From: Delphinapterus leucas
Taxonomy: Eukaryota > Chordata > Mammalia > Artiodactyla > Monodontidae
Assembly: GCF_002288925.2 (NCBI RefSeq)
Contig: NW_022098050.1
Location: forward strand, 7,453,361-7,517,360
DNA length: 64,000 nt
Direction of reading: 5' to 3'
Both the position numbers and the translations under genes were made by a program. Under the pieces are notes generated by a model. That model had not been told where the DNA came from. It ran no database searches and was given only the letters and a program-made list of their open reading frames with translations. Positions 33,820-45,854 of the stretch are shown here, one piece after another (positions within the stretch are counted from its first letter, which is position 1; each line of letters opens with the position of its first letter).

Positions 33820-35381
33820 CCTGGTTGATATTTTGATTCCAGCTTTGCGAGACCCTAAACAGAGGACCGCATTAAGCAATACTCTAATTTCTGATTTACA
33901 GAAATGGAGATAACAGATGCGTGTTGTTTTAAGCTGCTAATTTCACTGTAATTTGTTATGCAGTGATGGAAAATGAATACATAGTTTGGTACAGGAACTG
34001 GAATGCTGCTGTAACAAATACCTAAAAATGTGGGAGTAGCTGTGGAACTTAGCAGTAGGTAGACGCTGGAAGAATTTGGAGGAACAGTATAGAGAAAGCC
34101 TAAATTGCCTTGAACAGACAGTAGAAAACTGGAATTGGACGATGCTGCTGCTGAGGGCTCAAAAGAAGTGAGGAATATGTTACTGGAAACTGAAGGAAGG
34201 AGAATCCTTGCTATGTAGAGGCAGAGGGCTCAGAAAACTTATCGCCTGCTGTTAAGTGGAAAGCGGGACTTGCAAGTGATCAACTTGGTCATCTAGCTAA
34301 GGCGGTTTACAAGTGGAGTGTTGAAGGTGTCTGATTTCTTCCTGTTGTTTACAGTAAAATGCGAGAGGAGAAAATAAATTGAGGGAAGAACAAAAATAAA
34401 TGAGGACTTCATAATTTTGAAAATCCAGTCTTTTCAGATAGTAAAAGATGCTAAAATTAAGGCAGTTCAGTGTAGAGAAAAAGTTGAACGGTATAACCCT
34501 ACAACCTTTTGTTAAAACATCAGAAAGTTCAAAAAGTCAGAGTGTTCAGTCACACAAAGGACCTTTTCAAGAGATTAGGAGTGTATCTCATCAATCCTCT
34601 CAATCAAACCTTTTGGGAAGCTTCTAAGCTCTCTCAGCAAAAGTTCCAGCTAGAGAAGGGATTATTTTGAATAAAATCTGTGAGTGTGTCTTTTGTCTAA
34701 TGAAGTAAAGTCCACTGAAATCTCGGGACCCCCGAAGTTTCTGAGAAAACTATTTTATAATAAACACTGCCAGCTTGAACTGAAGGGGACCAAAAGAGTA
34801 CAAAATGAAGGGAGGCCCTTGAATACTCAAAATTATACCGACAGGAAGCAGGCTGATAAAACTAATCATGCTACCTTTCAAGAAAATGGGAGGATGATTA
34901 TCACAGAACCAAAAGTCCAGAGGGTGGAGCTGAGAGCCATGAAGAATGATTCCCAGACACTGAAGTCAAATCAAGTAACCCTCATTATTTGCCTGGCTAG
35001 ATTTCAGAACTGCTGTGGATCATTGACACCTTTTTACTTTCCTTTCCCCCGCCCCCCTTTTGATCTGGAATGTCTATAGCTGTAATGCTGTGCTCATCTC
35101 ATTGTATGTTGGATGTGTTGGGAGCACATCGTGGGTCTCTAGTTTTACATATCCACAGATGGAAAGCAATTATGGCCCATGAGCTGTACTTAAGAGATTA
35201 GAGCCAGTAGCTTCCTTCACCCTTGGACTTGATTTAGATTATAGTATGGGATGTTGGACTTTGAGCTGATGCTATAATGGGATGAGATTTTTGGGAAACT
35301 TTGAACATGGATAAATGTATTTTCCATGTCAGAGAGACATGGATCATCATGGGGGGGTCAGAGGGCAGACTACAGAAGACT

Positions 35382-35859
35382 TGAAGTTGGCTCCTATGAT
35401 CCCCACCTCCTTATGTTCATATCCTTTGATAATCTCCCACCCTCCTCTTGAGTGTAGGTGAAACCTGTGACTTACTTCTAACCAATAGAATATGGCAAGG
35501 TGATGGACTGTCACTCTCGTGACTGTGTTATGTTATATAAGACTCCATTTAGCTTGAAGTCTCTCACTCCATTGCTGGCTTTGAAGAAGCAAGTTTTCAT
35601 GAATCCTATGACCACGAGGCAATGAATTCTGCCAACAACTGGAAGGAACTTGGAAGCAGATCCTTCTCCATTCAAGCCTCTGATGGGAACCCCATCCTGG
35701 CTGACACCTTGATGGCAACTTTGTGAGACAATAAGCAGAGGACCCAGTTAAGTCGTGCCCGGACTTGTGACCCACAGAAACTGTGAGATAATGAATGTGT
35801 GTTGTTTTAAGCTACTAAGCTTGTGGTCATTTGTTATGCAGAAAAAGAATACTAATACA
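35382..35859 (+). mobile_element. 3' LTR of the MaLR provirus
   Basis: It starts TGAAGTTGGCTCC and ends ACTAATACA, and aligns block by block with the 5' LTR ('ccccacctccttatgttcat', 'ctaaccaatagaatatggcaagg', 'gtgttgttttaagctactaag'). Its TATA box (TATATAAG) is at 35534-35541. A purine-rich run (GGGGGGGTCAGAGGGCAG) lies about 20 bases upstream, where the polypurine tract is expected. Confidence 0.8.
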
Positions 35860-36030
35860 GTCAGATTTTCCATTGCTGTATTTTAGTCACCATTCCTATT
35901 CAGGTAAACCACAGGGAAATTATGAGATCATATTTGCCTTCCATTTTTAAACTTTTATTTTCGTTTCTTTATTATCCACACTCTGCACTTTTGGACATTG
36001 GGAGCTGAAGCTGAATTTCCTGACCCTTAG

Positions 36031-36221
36031 AGCTGCGGTTCTCACATTTTAGCATGCATCAGAATCACCTGGGGGGCTTTTTAAAACACAAAGTGTTTTA
36101 GACCCTAGAGTTTCCCATTCAGTAGGTACTGAGTGCGACTCAAGAATCTACATGTTTAATAAATTCCCAGTGATGTTGATGCTGCTGGTTCAGGGCCAAT
36201 ATTTGAGAACAACTGTCTTTA
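36031..36221 (-). mobile_element. MER5A-like hAT transposon
   Basis: The sequence follows MER5A: GCGGTTCTCACATTTTAGC at the start, 'catcagaatcacctggggggc', 'agtttcccattcagtaggt', 'gatgttgatgctgctggttc' and 'atttgagaacaactg' at the end. The terminal GGTTCTCA and TGAGAAC are inverted. Confidence 0.8.
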
Positions 36222-36589
36222 CTCTAGTTCTTCTTTCTATGGCCTCCGTGATATACACTTTTTGCAGTTTGCTGTGACCCCTTTTCTCATGGTGATTGAT
36301 TTATAGGCTGCTGGAATTTCCAGGTTCTGGCTGGCAGTTGCTATGGCAACACACCAAGGGTTGCCCTGTACTTGAGGCCCTGAGTGAGGACAGCACCAGA
36401 TGAATCACTGGCATAAGTGACTTGTAAGTGGCATGGACATTTCTCTCAAGTTGTCCATTTCCTGCCGCGACCTTACTCCGGGTCCTTTCATTTTTTGGTA
36501 ATGTGTTTTTGGAGTCTCACCCAAGATTCTTCTGTATAATATGATAAAAACAAAGACTTAGATTTATGTTGTTCTTCACATTTAAAGAA

Positions 36590-36780
36590 CAGTGTCTTTT
36601 CTATCACAAAACTGGATTTTATTAACATAGCAACTTTACGAGGCATGCTGCGGAGGCCTTATTATTCCTGTTAACAGATAATGAACATAAGGCTCAAAGA
36701 CATTCAGAGATAATTAAGATCCAAAGTGACACAAGGTAGAAAGTGGAAGAGGCAAGTCTGGAACCCAGAACGTTGTGCTG
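36590..36780 (-). repeat. MIR SINE
   Basis: Reversed MIR: 'ttattattcctgttaacagataatgaacataaggctc', 'ataattaagatccaaagtgac', 'ggcaagtctggaacccag' are in order. Confidence 0.65.
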
Positions 36781-36784
36781 GTAT

Positions 36785-37130
36785 TGCCCAGGGCTCTGGC
36801 AGGAAACAGATGGCACACTCAAAAGGATGACTAAAGAGAGCTTAACAAGGAGAACTAATAAGAGATAGTAAAGTGCCCCAGGGCAAGAAACTAGCCCTGA
36901 TGGTAAAGAGGAGATAGTGGTTAATGTCACCTGGAAAGAGAGATGTAGCTACAGCTGTAGCTATAGGAGAAGAACAGCCATCAGGAGCTGTGACCTTCAG
37001 TGGAAGAATGCAGCCACTGCCGACCCACGGACCAGCAGGAAGGGGGCGGTGCTATAAATAACCCAACTTCTCTCCCCAGAACATGACGGAGACTTAAGAT
37101 GAGGCAGAGACATTTTGCCACTGCTGTCTG
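36785..37130 (+). repeat. Ancient interspersed repeat (same family as 22325-22830)
   Basis: Shared blocks are 'ggcaggaaacagatggcaca', a degraded 'agagagcttaacaagg', and 'caggagctgtgaccttcag'. Family not assigned. Confidence 0.45.
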
Positions 37131-38540
37131 ATTAGGAGGTCATTGCAGATGTTTGAACAGGGAGTGATACGTGAAAATGGGGTATTAGTAGAATTGGCCC
37201 GGCAGCATGATACAGGGCAAATCGGAGGGAGGAGAAGTTGGAGGCACAGAGATCAGTTAAAAGGTTCCTATAGAACTTAGAACATCTTCCACTTCTGTCC
37301 ACACTGCAGTGGTCCTGAACAGAGTGGTCAAGGAAAGATACATAAGAGCTGTGGAGGGTTGTCACTCCTCCATCCCTAGGACCTGTTTGTTTAAGAGAAT
37401 TATCCTTCTATACATGGTTATGCGATATTGAGCTTTTTTTTTTAAGTCCTTTTCAGGTTTTAAGTGGGGGTATGACTGTCCTTTGTGTTTTGGTTTGGGT
37501 TCCTGAAGAGCAGACACAGAGAGAGAAGGATTTGAGTGTAAGTAGTTCATTAGGGAGGTCCAGAGAATACCAGCAGTGAACTAGTGAAGTGAGGGAGGGA
37601 AACCAAGAAAGGAGTTATTATCAATCCAACTATCACACTGAGTGACAGGTGCTAATTCCATGGGTAAATTCTGGGAACTAGTATAATACACACATCTCAG
37701 AAACATCCCACTTGAGAGGCAAAGGATTTAGACTATTTGTATACCAACTCCTGAGCATCACTGGTTGAGAGTTGCCCTTGGGGAGTGCTAATTCCTGACA
37801 CTTCCAGCCTGCCACAAGCACAGGCAGAGTGACCATCTGTGGTTCTGGAAATGGCCTCCTGACCCAGAGATGCAAATGCTGGCAGTTGGGAGTCATTTTG
37901 AAGGCAAGGAACTGGATATGGGCGGGGCATCGGCAGCACCTGCTACATTGTCATTTGCAGGATAGTATTCATCAACTCTATGGTCTCAACCCACTTAATA
38001 CGGTGCCCGAAACCGCCACGTCCAAATGGAATTCTACTTGACACAAAATCAAGCCAACATGGTTGTTTTGAAGGTTATGGCATTGTTGGGCAAATACAAT
38101 ATTGGGCAGTGGAATTTGTAGTTAAACACAGGAGATAAACTTGGATGCTTTTTTAAGGTTCCGGGAGTGGGGGAAAGATATTACCAAATGAGTGGGAGAT
38201 TAATGTAGCTAACATATCAGTTGGTAGTTAACAAATGATTTGTACCCAGGATCCTAAGCTGTCAATCCAAAAGCAAAAGAGGAACACAATACACAAGGAA
38301 AGTAGCCAGAAAGAACTCATCCTGCTTTGCGTAGAATGTCTGTATATTACTCTAACCAGGCTGCAAAAGATACCTAATAGCCCTGACTCCACTTCAAAAA
38401 CAAAAAGCTTCAAAGTGGTGTCATTTTCCATCCAGTTTCAGAACAGCCAATCGTCTCATGACTTACACTGAGTTTGTATCTACCGATTCAGCCAGGACAT
38501 CTGCCCTGCTCTACATGAGAGCACTCAGCATGATCTTGAA
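37131..38540. other. Unassigned DNA, no gene recognised
   Basis: The part at 37495-37620 ('gagcagacacagagagagaagg', 'gtagttcattagggagg') looks like an old interspersed repeat. The rest is unrecognised. The overlapping frames near 37678-38041 lie on both strands and resemble no known protein. Confidence 0.4.
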
Positions 38541-38577
38541 TCCACACAGACACAAGTTTTAAAAAAAAAAAAAAAAA

Positions 38578-38677
38578 NNNNNNNNNNNNNNNNNNNNNNN
38601 NNNNNNNNNNNNNNNNNNNNNNNNNNNNNNNNNNNNNNNNNNNNNNNNNNNNNNNNNNNNNNNNNNNNNNNNNNNNN
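38578..38677. other. Assembly gap, 100 N
   Basis: There are exactly 100 N, the usual placeholder for a gap of unknown size. It follows a 17-A run (38561-38577) and precedes a SINE head. Long frames reported across it (38488-38907) are artefacts. Confidence 0.99.
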
Positions 38678-38878
38678 GCTTCCCTGGTGGCGCAGTGGTT
38701 GAGAGTCCGCCTGCCGATGCAGGGGACACGGGTTCGTGCCCCGGTCCGGGAAGATCCCACATGCCGCGGAGCAGCTGGGCCCGCGAGCCATAGCCGCTGA
38801 GCCTGCGCGTCCGGAGCCTGTGCTCCGCAACGGGAGAGGCCACAACAGTGAGAGGCCCGCATACCGCAAAAAAAAAAA
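38678..38878 (+). mobile_element. CHR SINE, internally deleted form, next to gap
   Basis: It begins GCTTCCCTGGTGGCGCAGTGG directly after the gap, with the first bases lost, and runs to 'gtgagaggcccgcataccgc' and a short A-tail. The A-run left of the gap could be the tail of a second, collapsed SINE or a duplicated target site. Confidence 0.9.
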
Positions 38879-38884
38879 GGCAGA

Positions 38885-39702
38885 GGGAAGCATTTTCTGG
38901 GCCACACTGTGCTGAATTATTTACTCCCGGCCTGGGATTCAGAGAGCTAGCTCTTTTCTCAGCCTTGAATTTTACTGCAATACAAAGATATAAAATAAGT
39001 AAATAAGGAGAGAGAGGAAATAAATTCCTTGGAGACCTACTGGCATATGAAGTATCGTTTGAAATGGAGCCTGATGCTGAAATAATTGTGTCATTTTAGA
39101 GCGCAATACTAAGATGCTCACAACTATGGTTAAATGCTGGAGCAAAGCACAATTTTGCAGCAATAAGTGTGTGGCCATTTGTTTAAGCAGAAGAAATGAA
39201 CCAAACATTTGCATGGATTTATTTAATTAAGCATCCCAAAATTTAGATACTGACTCCAGAATAATGCCTTCAAGCATTATGAGCAAAATAATAATAAGCA
39301 CAGGTAATAAAAATGAGGAGATCTCCATTGCTTCTGAGATCAGGGTGAGGAGAATGGATACAGTATAGGTTGGAAAGTATTTATATGCCGTAAAGGAGAG
39401 CAGTCCGCCTCCGTTCAGGATCTGTGTCCTGGAAGGGATAATGGATGTTCCCAATGTATTCTGAAGGGAATGTAATCATGTAATCACATAAACATAAGGT
39501 AACTTACTTTTGGTCTCCCACTACTCCTTTACATTTATTCAGAAGGATAATTCCTTCCGAGCCTCTAGACAAAAGCTGCATTTCTTTTTTGGAGTGCTTA
39601 GGTAATAAAAATTCCTGTGGCCACTTTAAGCCCAAAACGCATTCGCTTTTTTGTGATTATCAGTAACGATCATTTCCAGGTCCAGGTAATGATCACAACT
39701 TT
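38885..39702. other. Single-copy DNA, no gene recognised
   Basis: No repeat or conserved frame recognised. Confidence 0.45.
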
Positions 39703-39719
39703 AAACATGACTTGATTCT

Positions 39720-39855
39720 TTTTTTTTCTTCTTCTTCTTCTTCCTTTTGGTCTCACCACACAGCTTGCGGGATCTCAGTTCCCCGACCAGGAACTCAACC
39801 CGGGCCATGGCAGTGAAAGCACAGATCCTAACCACTAGACCACCAGGGAATGCCC
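39720..39855 (-). mobile_element. Short tRNA-derived SINE (CHR-1/Bov-tA-like)
   Basis: A T-rich (TTC)n tail at the left and the minus-strand start GGCATTCCCTGGTGGTC at the right enclose the roughly 130-bp body. The perfect 17-bp duplication AAACATGACTTGATTCT is at 39703-39719 and 39856-39872. Confidence 0.88.
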
Positions 39856-39872
39856 AAACATGACTTGATTCT

Positions 39873-40372
39873 GATAGGAAGCCTGGAGCAGGGATTGAGT
39901 GGGGAGAGAGAAGGTCAGCTTTTTATCTGGAGAAGAAAAAGCAGGGCTTCTTTTTTCTTCTCCAAGCTGGTCACCTGGTTTCTCACCCCTCCTGCATTGG
40001 TGTGTGGGGAAGGAGAAGGACATGGAGAAAGACAGCCCTTTAGCAACTGGATCGCTTATGAGCCCTTTCTTCTATGAGCCTGATTGGTATGAAACGCTCT
40101 TTTCTTCTTGAATGCTTTTGTGAGGTTTTTGGAGATCCCTCCGCCGACCAAATGCTGGGAATCTCTCATCTGTAGTTCTCTTACCTCAGGTGATGGACTC
40201 TCTCCTGTCTCATCTCTTTGCTGTTTTCTCAGTTGCTGGCTGCCCTCTTAGGTTCATCATTAGCTCTATTCTCTGGAGATCCTTTCAGTCTTCCAAGCGG
40301 GTCCTCCTGAATAGTTCTTAAATTGATCCTATGCTGCTTGTTCGTTCTGTCTCTGCCTCTGTTCCTCTCTGT

Positions 40373-40439
<67 letters not shown>

Positions 40440-41720
40440 GTTCAAACCCGTTTCCCAGCAAACACTTATGCATCCTTTTCTCCAATAAATTCCAGGAGCA
40501 TTGGTCAATCCCAATGCAGCCACTCACCACAACAGCCAGTGTATCCATTCCAGGTATGAGGTAGACCTTAACCCACTGTGTCTCCCCCTCAAACATTAGG
40601 CAACACATATTACCCCACCAAAGGGTCTCCTTAAAGCCCCTCTCTCTTGACTTGAGGTCAAGGCACTTCATGGCTTTTTCAACAGAGCTTTCTTAAATAA
40701 ATCATATCTAAGAAAATCTTTGTCTAAACTCTAACCCTCAACCCTTTTTCCCCATACTGTGAGTCAGAGTCACAAAACTCATAAAATTGGTTTGGAGCCA
40801 TTTCTTTCTGCAAATCCTATAGAAAAGTCTATCTCACAAGTCATTTTGGTATCTGGTATCTATTAGTGTCTCGGCAGAAATTTCAATTTTAACATCCAGT
40901 TACAAAATAAACAGTGTGAAGAGGCTATTTTTTCCCCTCAGCCAACACTTGGAAGTACCCACAGACTCAGCAATAAGGAACCCTTCTCTGGTAGTTTTGG
41001 ATTTGCAGAAAGCTTCAGAATCACTTTTTACTGAAGGCTAGTGTGTCGACAGCATTTATTGGGAAACCACCATGTGCCCTCAAGATAGCTATGATGTGTA
41101 AAATACCATTTCTATTTTTTCCCCAGGAAAAGAACTAGAGATACAGAAAGATGAAGTGGCTTGCATAGAGACATTAATGAGTTGTTAGAACTTGAGAAAG
41201 AACTTTATTATTGTGTGATCAGCCAACTGACTACACCTGTTAACAAACGTGAGAATTCAACCTAGTAACTTCTTTCCATCCCACAGGCCCATAGGCTGAG
41301 GTTGAGGTTGATCTGAAAGATAGGACTGTTGGTGACCTAGGATCAGAAGAGTCAAGGAAAGTCTGGAAATTTCGTCCTTGGAGCAGAAAGTAAAAGCCTT
41401 CAGGAGCCAGAAGAGTACCAAAGATGGAGGGCAAAAGATCATTGGACTAAATCATATCAGCAGGCTGGATTTCAGAAGAATGAATGCACCAGGGACAAGA
41501 AGAACTTAAAGTTACAGCAAAGTTCCTTCGTCTTGGAGGGTTCTTTCACATTCCTTGTTCAAACATGAATCGCCCTCATGAAGAGGAGATCTACCTTGGA
41601 GATGACCACAACTCACTCCTCTCAGGAGACCTCAGATGTCTACTGAGGAGCTCACTGACCTAGCTTTCTGCTTCCCCACTTACATCCATCTTGCTTCAGA
41701 TGAACCTTCCCATGCTCAAC
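39873..41720. other. Mostly single-copy DNA
   Basis: Apart from the CA microsatellite I recognise no element. The overlapping frames at 39850-40111 and 41240-41442 occur on both strands and are not protein-like. Confidence 0.4.
40375..40437. repeat. (CA)n microsatellite, about 31 uninterrupted units
   Basis: A perfect 63-base CA tract. Frames of 68-117 codons through it (40229-40671) are artefacts of the dinucleotide repeat. Confidence 0.98.
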
Positions 41721-41728
41721 CTTCCCAT

Positions 41729-41754
41729 TCTCTCTCTCTCTCTCTCTCTCTCTC
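41729..41754. repeat. (TC)n microsatellite
   Basis: A perfect 26-base TC tract. Confidence 0.97.
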
Positions 41755-41799
41755 AGAGAACGGCAGCTACTCATTAAACCTTTTCCTTGACTTCCTGAG

Positions 41800-42182
41800 C
41801 GCACCCCTGGATCACATGTTCAAGCATCTCTTGAGATTTGGTGTGGTCATGTGACTAAGTCCTAGCATGGCATTGGGAATAGTTGTGTACCACTGACATA
41901 TCTGGCCCATAATATCCTCCCACATGTTACCCTCCATGTTTTTTCCCTTTCTACCGACTTGATGCAAATGAACTCAGCAAGCTTGGAAGCTACATGCTGC
42001 ATATGTGTCTAACATCATGGAAGAAGCCTGGGTCGCTGAATCACTACTTGGAGGATTGCTGCCCACCAAGTGGACCACCCATTTTGGACTTAACATGAGC
42101 AAGAAACAACTATTATGTTTGAAGCATAACGTATGTTTGGATTTATATGTTACAGCATTTAGGGTTACCTTAACCAATACAG
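41800..42182 (+). mobile_element. MLT1-like LTR, 3' part
   Basis: The order 'gtggtcatgtgactaagtcct', 'atcatggaagaagcctgggtc', 'gctgaatcactacttggagg', 'aacatgagcaagaaacaact' and an 'accttaaccaatacag' end fits the 3' half of an MLT1-type LTR. The 5' half is not recognised. Confidence 0.6.
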
Positions 42183-42235
42183 ATACCCTGAGAAAAGGTG
42201 TTGGACTGATACACATCTCAGCTTGGGTTTTAGCT

Positions 42236-42372
42236 GAGAAGTTTAGAATAAATATTGTAAATGACTTTGAACTTCTTTAGGGCAGAGTCCATATTCTAGT
42301 TATCTTTGTATCCTCCTAATAATAGTTCTTGAAAGAATATCACGTATAGTAGGAATTCAATAGCTATTTGTT
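42236..42372 (+). repeat. L2 LINE 3' tail
   Basis: Landmarks: 'acttctttagggcagagtcc', 'agttatctttgtatcctcc' and 'tatagtaggaattcaatagc'. Confidence 0.6.
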
Positions 42373-42374
42373 TA

Positions 42375-43859
42375 AAATGTTCAAGTCTTAAACAGAAGTA
42401 TTGGCTGTGAAAATATTGATGAGCCCTTATTGGGCTGAATGAAGACATATTAAATAAATGAATGAATGAGTGAATAAATGGTGTAGTTTGGTGGAAATAA
42501 GTCCTACCTGAGGAGTTACAGAGAAATTTGCTCATCTGTAAACTGAAGATTATAACATATTGCCCTTATTATCAAATCAGACAATAGACTTCCAGGTATT
42601 TAATATCTAAATTTCTAAGTGCTAGACACATGCAAGCTCTCCAGTATAATTTGAATATGTTACTTTATGTTTTGGTATTATGTTGGCAGTATGCTGATTA
42701 TAGGGTTAAAGCTCAAGGAAAGAGAGTCAGCTGTGAAGCACTTCTGAACATCTTGGGGAAAATTAAAAAGTTGTATTTGTGTCCTAAAGACTTTAGACCT
42801 CTCAAAATTCCAAATCTCTACTAATTTTTAGGCAAAATAATGCCCACCGCTTGCCACTGGACCCAAGAGAGCATCTTTGCATCAACAGTGCCCTGCAATC
42901 ATGAGCATCTATTTGCCTTCTCTATCTCCCTAGGGAGTACCTGCCACTTCTTAGGTTCCTGCTTAGTGATCAGAGTCAGAAAAGAATTAGGCAGCACTAC
43001 CATGCCAACTACTATGGAAGTTCATTCAGTTCCATATTACCTGATTGAAATGTCAGAGTGTTTGAACACTGGCAGCCACATGAAAAGACATTTGGACACG
43101 TCTGGAACAAAGCTGGCAGAGAACGACCAGAGGGAATGTCCCTGTAAAATGAAGAACATCCAATGATCGAGGGAATGGTTCTGTGTTGACTTTTTGTCAG
43201 AAGTCTGAGAATGCAGATTGGACAAAAGTGGCTGCCCAGTGTGCCAATGGTAATGCTAACCCCTCACCAGCTGAAGTTGGGAGATACATGCAGCGGGCTT
43301 CAATGGCTGCACTCATCACTGAAAGAATATTTCTTGTATTGGCTGAGCAAGCAACCATCACCAGGGGTCAAGAGATTTCCTGTGAGTTCAATGTAAGATC
43401 ACCCCTCCTTTAGTCCCCCAGTTACATCAAAAAGAGGAAGCCTGCATGTTAGGAGCAAGGTTTCCTTTATACAGGCTTCATTCTCCACCAGTAAGAGGGA
43501 AGGGGGATAGCTTCCAAATTCCATATATTCCCATCACCCCTCTTGAATGCCTGATCTTACAAGCACTACCTGCTTTGGAACATCAAGTTTTATATTCCTG
43601 TTCATGTCAGTCACCAGGAGAAATCAAGGGCTCCAGGCCCTCTCCCATCCCCTGGCGTCTAATCTCCTTATGGCTCTAAACATTCCTTTTTCTGTCACTA
43701 TCTCCTCTCCCTCTGCTCCATCTCCTGAAAGGACTGGAACTTTCTGTCAGGCGTCTATCAATCGTCAGTCAAGTCCCCTATATCCCCTCACACTTCCTTG
43801 ACTATTCCCTTCATTTTCTTGCTCCAGCTGAAACTTACCTCTCCTTGGTGGAGGCTGTT
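42375..43859. other. Single-copy DNA, no gene recognised
   Basis: The 108-codon frame at 42840-43166 (plus) is the best open frame here. It resembles nothing I know, has no Kozak context to speak of, and is not followed by a splice donor I trust, so I do not call it a gene. Confidence 0.4.
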
Positions 43860-45310
43860 TTCTCTCCCAGATCCTTCATATCACTGGGTCTAGATGTGAG
43901 GTAGTGTCATCCTTCTGCTTCATTATCTCCTTCAGATCATTCTTCCTTACTCCTTCCTAAAACTACACAGCTGGGATGACCTCCATATTGCTAAATCTAG
44001 CGGTCCATTCTGAGTCTGCATTTTAGTTGGTAGATCAGCAGCATTTTACCCAGTTGAGCACTCTCTTCCTGTTGACACACTTTCTTCACTTGGTTTCCAG
44101 GACAACACACTCTCCTGCTTGCTTGCTATCTTATTAGTTGCTTCTTCCCCATCCCTTTGCTGCTTCCTCCTCATCCCACTGGCCTCTAAATGAAGCCACA
44201 GGGCTTAATCATTGAACTTCTCCTTTCTAGATACACTCACTGCCTTGATGGTCTCATTCAATCTCATAATTTTCTGTACTCTCTATATGCCCATGAGTCC
44301 CTACCTTATATCTCCATCTCAGACCTTCTCTTGAACTTCAGATATATCCATCCGGGTGCCTGCCTGACATCTCCATCTGGATGTTAATAGGCATTTCCCA
44401 TGCAAATTAACTGAGCTTCTGATCTTTTTCTCCAAACCTCTTCCTATTGAAGTCTCCCTCCCACCATCAAAGTCAGGTTATGACAATTCCAATCTTCTAG
44501 TCATTCAGGCCGGAAACCTTGAAGACATCCTTGACTCTTTTCTTTTTCACACTGCACATCAAATTCATCAGAAAACCCTGACGGATCTTCTTTCAAAATA
44601 TATCTGCCATCTGACCAGTTCTTACCAGCTTTACTACTATAACTCTGGCCCAAGCAACTGTTATTTCTCACTTAGATTGCTTCAATAGCCTCTGTTATTT
44701 CTGTCCTTGTCTCTTTCGTTTCTATTTGAAACATAGCAGCCAAAGTAATCCTATCAAACATAGGTGGAACCTATCGTTTCTTTGCTTACAGCCCTACAAT
44801 GACTTCCTAGCACACACTGTGTAAAAGTCAAAGTCCCTACAATAATCTGTCAGGCCTTACGAGTTCTAGTCAGTCACCAAATCTCTAACCTCATGTCCTA
44901 CCACTCAAGACCCCAAAGCTTTCTTGTCATTTTCTGACCATTCCAGGCACACTTCTGCCTTAGGGACTTTGCATCTGCTCTTTGCTCTGCATAGAATATT
45001 CCTTCTCTAAGTATTCATATGGCATACTCCCTCACTTCCTTCAGGTCTATCTAAAATGCAATCATCACTCCATTTTTGACACACTCTTATCTCCATTCCC
45101 TGCTTTATTTTTCACCTCAGCACTTATTGTTATCTATAAGTAGCAATACTAGATATTTTACTTATTTATCTTATTGATAGTTTGCCTCTTCCACTGAAAT
45201 GTAACTGGCATTTGGGTAGGGATTTTGGCCTATTTTATCCACTGTTGTATACCTAGGACCTTGAAGTATGCTGGTACATAGTAGGTACTCAATAAATATT
45301 TATGGAAATA
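43860..45310 (+). mobile_element. L2 LINE with reverse-transcriptase remnants
   Basis: This is the longest L2 copy here. From about 43970 the text encodes, in broken frames, pieces typical of the L2/CR1 reverse transcriptase: a 'DLHIAKSSG' piece, 'SAAF', 'TLSSLGFQDNTLSC' and, at 44190-44387, 'LIQSHNFLYSLYAHESLPYIS'. The catalytic YADD box is decayed to YAHE at 44286-44297. The 3' part follows the L2 3' region through 'gccttagggactttgcatctg' to a 'gtaggtactcaataaatattt' end. It is nonfunctional. Confidence 0.8.
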
Positions 45311-45854
45311 ATTATCTTACAACATACCAAGTGCATAGTAGGTGTTTAGAAGGTGTTCATTGAATATTGTGTAACTTCTCTTCATTGACCAGAAATCCAG
45401 TACAGGACCCCTCCTGCCCCCAGAATCTTAGTTAGCACCTTAGCCAGTGACCCACATTCAGAATCTATATCCTTCCTCAAATGCAGCTTCCATGAGCATT
45501 ACCTGGGTTGTGTCACCATCTTGCTCACACATCAGCTAGCATTCTACCCATACTTACCATGTGGTTTGAGTTACAGTGACACTTTATATTATAGCATTTC
45601 TTTCTTTAGTGTTCATATTTAGGGTCTGAAATAGTACCAGGAGACTACAATCGTTCTGGAAGAACAAGGTTGAGATCACACCAATAGTCATAATGGATCA
45701 GACCATTCCCAAATGACCTCTAAGTCAGTCTAATTGTGAACTAGCCCCCATGATTTGGAGAACTGCTGGGAGACAAAATCATGGCCAGAGCTCTAGAGCC
45801 TTACTATTCCTTTGGGTGCCCAGACCCTCTTAGGAACAGATTATTATAGCTTTA

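Larger units (their letters stand above)
32883..33981 (+). mobile_element. 5' LTR of the MaLR provirus, broken by two SINEs
   Basis: It starts TGTAAGATGACTCC and ends AATGAATACA. Without the two SINEs and their duplications it is about 510 bp, close to the 3' LTR. A TATA box (TATATAAG) is at 33398-33405, directly upstream of an expanded CTTGCTAG repeat. SINE insertions are at 32977-33328 and 33611-33819. Confidence 0.8.
32883..35859 (+). mobile_element. MaLR provirus with both LTRs (MLT1-like)
   Basis: Two homologous LTRs frame an internal region (33982-35381). The internal region starts 'tagtttggtacaggaactggaatgctgctg', typical of MaLR elements. MaLRs are nonautonomous class III relatives, and no pol or env is expected. 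A 131-codon frame at 34684-35079 lies in the internal region and is probably the residue of the MaLR internal frame. A 5-base string CAGAT occurs just outside the left end (32878-32882) and 3 bases beyond the right end (35862-35866), a possible target duplication. Confidence 0.8.

Noticed and set aside
38488..38907. Frames of 94-139 codons including a run of X
   Set aside because: They translate through the 100-N gap and a SINE.
40229..40671. Frames rich in Cys-Val or Thr-His
   Set aside because: They are readings of the (CA)n microsatellite. The same applies near 14770-14988.
42840..43166. A 108-codon plus-strand frame in single-copy DNA
   Set aside because: There is no domain, no supporting splice context and no conserved feature. 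It is open by chance as far as I can tell.
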